This document shows, one piece after another, positions 63,176 through 64,000 of a DNA stretch of 64,000 nt (position 1 is its first letter; each line of letters opens with the position of its first letter). Under the pieces are notes generated by a model, which searched no databases, was not told the DNA's origin, and was given only the letters and a program-made list of their open reading frames with translations. The stretch is from assembly GCA_021413975.1 (NCBI GenBank), contig JAIOPJ010000013.1, positions 1-64,000 of the forward strand, written 5' to 3'. The translations under genes and the position numbers were made by a program. The stretch is from Gemmatimonadota bacterium (GTDB lineage Bacteria; Gemmatimonadota; Gemmatimonadetes; Gemmatimonadales; Gemmatimonadaceae).

Positions 63176-64000
63176 ATGAACCCCGGATCCCCCGACATGA
63201 CCGATACCCTGCAAGCACGCCTCGCCGAGGCGCTCGCCCCCATCGCCAATCCCCGCACCGGCGCGTCGATCTACCAGACGCAGCAGGTGCGTGACATCGC
63301 CGCCACGCGCGACGGCAAGGTGCGCGTCACGCTCCTGCTCGCCGCGCAGGACGACCCCACGCTCGCGCGGCAGGTGCGCCAGGCGCTCGAGAAGGTCGAC
63401 GGCGTGACCGACGTGCGAGTGGACGTGAAGGACGCCACGGAGGTCCCCGCCACGGGGTCCCCTGCCGCGCCCACCAAGTCCGCTCCGACCGCTCCCGGCA
63501 AGACGAGGAGCGCGTTGCCGATGATGGAGGCGCCCCAGCAGCCTCCCCGCGTCGCCGCGCCCACACCCGTCGCGTATCCCCGACTCGGCCGCATCATCGC
63601 CGTCTCGTCAGGCAAGGGCGGGGTCGGCAAGTCGACCGTCACCACGAACCTCGCGATCGCGCTGGCCAAGGCCGGCTATCGCGTGGGCCTGCTCGACGCC
63701 GACATCTACGGGCCGAACATCCCGCGGATGATGGGCGTGGACGAGGCCCCGCCGGTGCAGAACGAGAAGATCATGCCGCTCGAGGCGCATGGCGTGAAGA
63801 TCATCTCGATCGGGTTCCTGATCGAGCGCGACCAGCCGGCGATCTGGCGCGGCCCGATCGTGATGAAGATCCTCACGCAGTTCCTGCGCGACGTGGACTG
63901 GGGCGACCTCGACACGCTCCTCGTGGACATGCCCCCCGGCACCGGGGACGCCCAGCTCTCGCTCGTGCAGGCCACGCACATCGCCGGGGCGGTGATCGTC
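63176..64000 (+). CDS. mrp: Mrp/ApbC-family Fe-S carrier P-loop ATPase, 3' truncated by the window
   Basis: 275 codons visible; absent from the ORF track because it runs off the end. Start may be 63176 (MNPGSPD) or 63197 (MTDTLQARL). N-terminal MIP18/DUF59-like domain, a Pro/Ala linker, then the deviant Walker A VSSGKGGVGKST, DADIYGPNIPRMMG and VDMPPGTGDAQLSL. The CxxC expected near the C-terminus lies beyond the window. Loads or transfers Fe-S clusters. Confidence 0.93.
   Translation, partial: MNPGSPDMTDTLQARLAEALAPIANPRTGASIYQTQQVRDIAATRDGKVRVTLLLAAQDDPTLARQVRQALEKVDGVTDVRVDVKDATEVPATGSPAAPTKSAPTAPGKTRSALPMMEAPQQPPRVAAPTPVAYPRLGRIIAVSSGKGGVGKSTVTTNLAIALAKAGYRVGLLDADIYGPNIPRMMGVDEAPPVQNEKIMPLEAHGVKIISIGFLIERDQPAIWRGPIVMKILTQFLRDVDWGDLDTLLVDMPPGTGDAQLSLVQATHIAGAVIV

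Noticed and set aside
63176-64000. Frameshift or pseudogene in mrp
   Set aside because: The frame is open to the last base; absence from the ORF track is due to the window end.

Overview
The window is a GC-rich bacterial chromosome segment, almost fully coding, with very short intergenic gaps and many ATGA, GTGA or TGATG stop/start overlaps. The cell is Gram-negative: there are RND-TolC efflux parts, lipoproteins, OmpA domains and TonB-plug-like secreted proteins. Signal peptides ending in '-AQ', small carboxypeptidase-regulatory/plug-like proteins, and ETF genes next to a membrane Fe-S oxidoreductase suggest Gemmatimonadota. That assignment is an inference; no rRNA or tRNA is present to confirm it. 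No CRISPR array, transposase, integrase, phage gene or tRNA was seen.

Layout. 1-12.8 kb: the 3' part of a giant DUF11-repeat outer-surface protein (more than 3,700 residues visible) overlapping an OmpA lipoprotein with two OmpA domains. 12.8-20.2 kb (+): a six-gene coupled operon with a Tat-exported GH109/Gfo-Idh-MocA-like protein, a sodium:solute symporter, a sugar nucleotidyltransferase, a galactokinase-type GHMP kinase, an MFS transporter and a plug-like secreted protein. It reads as sugar or amino-sugar salvage. 20.2-25.9 kb (-): cstA, an ABC-type ATPase, a long inverted-repeat element, a secreted S9 peptidase and a YbdD-family protein, probably starvation-related peptide or pyruvate uptake. 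26.1-31.2 kb: mixed genes (isocitrate-dehydrogenase family, metallophosphoesterase, SprT-like, DUF1003 and two secreted proteins). 31.5-37.9 kb (+): a YncE-type propeller protein coupled to a complete TolC/adaptor/RND pump.

38-46.8 kb: glutaryl-CoA-dehydrogenase-like enzyme, a duplicated pilin-like secreted protein, divergent SDR and alkylglycerol-monooxygenase-like genes, then etfB, etfA and a membrane Fe-S ETF:quinone oxidoreductase, and an isoprenylcysteine-methyltransferase-like protein. The dehydrogenase, ETF and Fe-S protein form a plausible route from acyl-CoA to the quinone pool. 46.8-55.3 kb (-): one tightly packed set of ten genes led by gpmI: outer-membrane protein, queD, fdhD, mobA, mobB, dacB, moeA, a METTL-type methyltransferase and a small membrane protein. 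It is dominated by molybdenum-cofactor maturation. 55.4-59.1 kb (+): envelope genes (SH3 protein, hypothetical, L,D-transpeptidase, M15-like peptidase with a Ca-loop insert, DUF2281 protein). 59.2-64 kb (+): guaB, an APC permease, an nrnA-like DHH phosphoesterase and the 5' part of mrp.

Regulatory sequence is sparse. Several genes lack a Shine-Dalgarno site and have a TANNNT hexamer 5-9 nt before the start codon, consistent with leaderless mRNAs. Others share a TAGATT-type -10. Good hairpins follow the acyl-CoA dehydrogenase and etfA, and one lies between the convergent genes near 40.2 kb.
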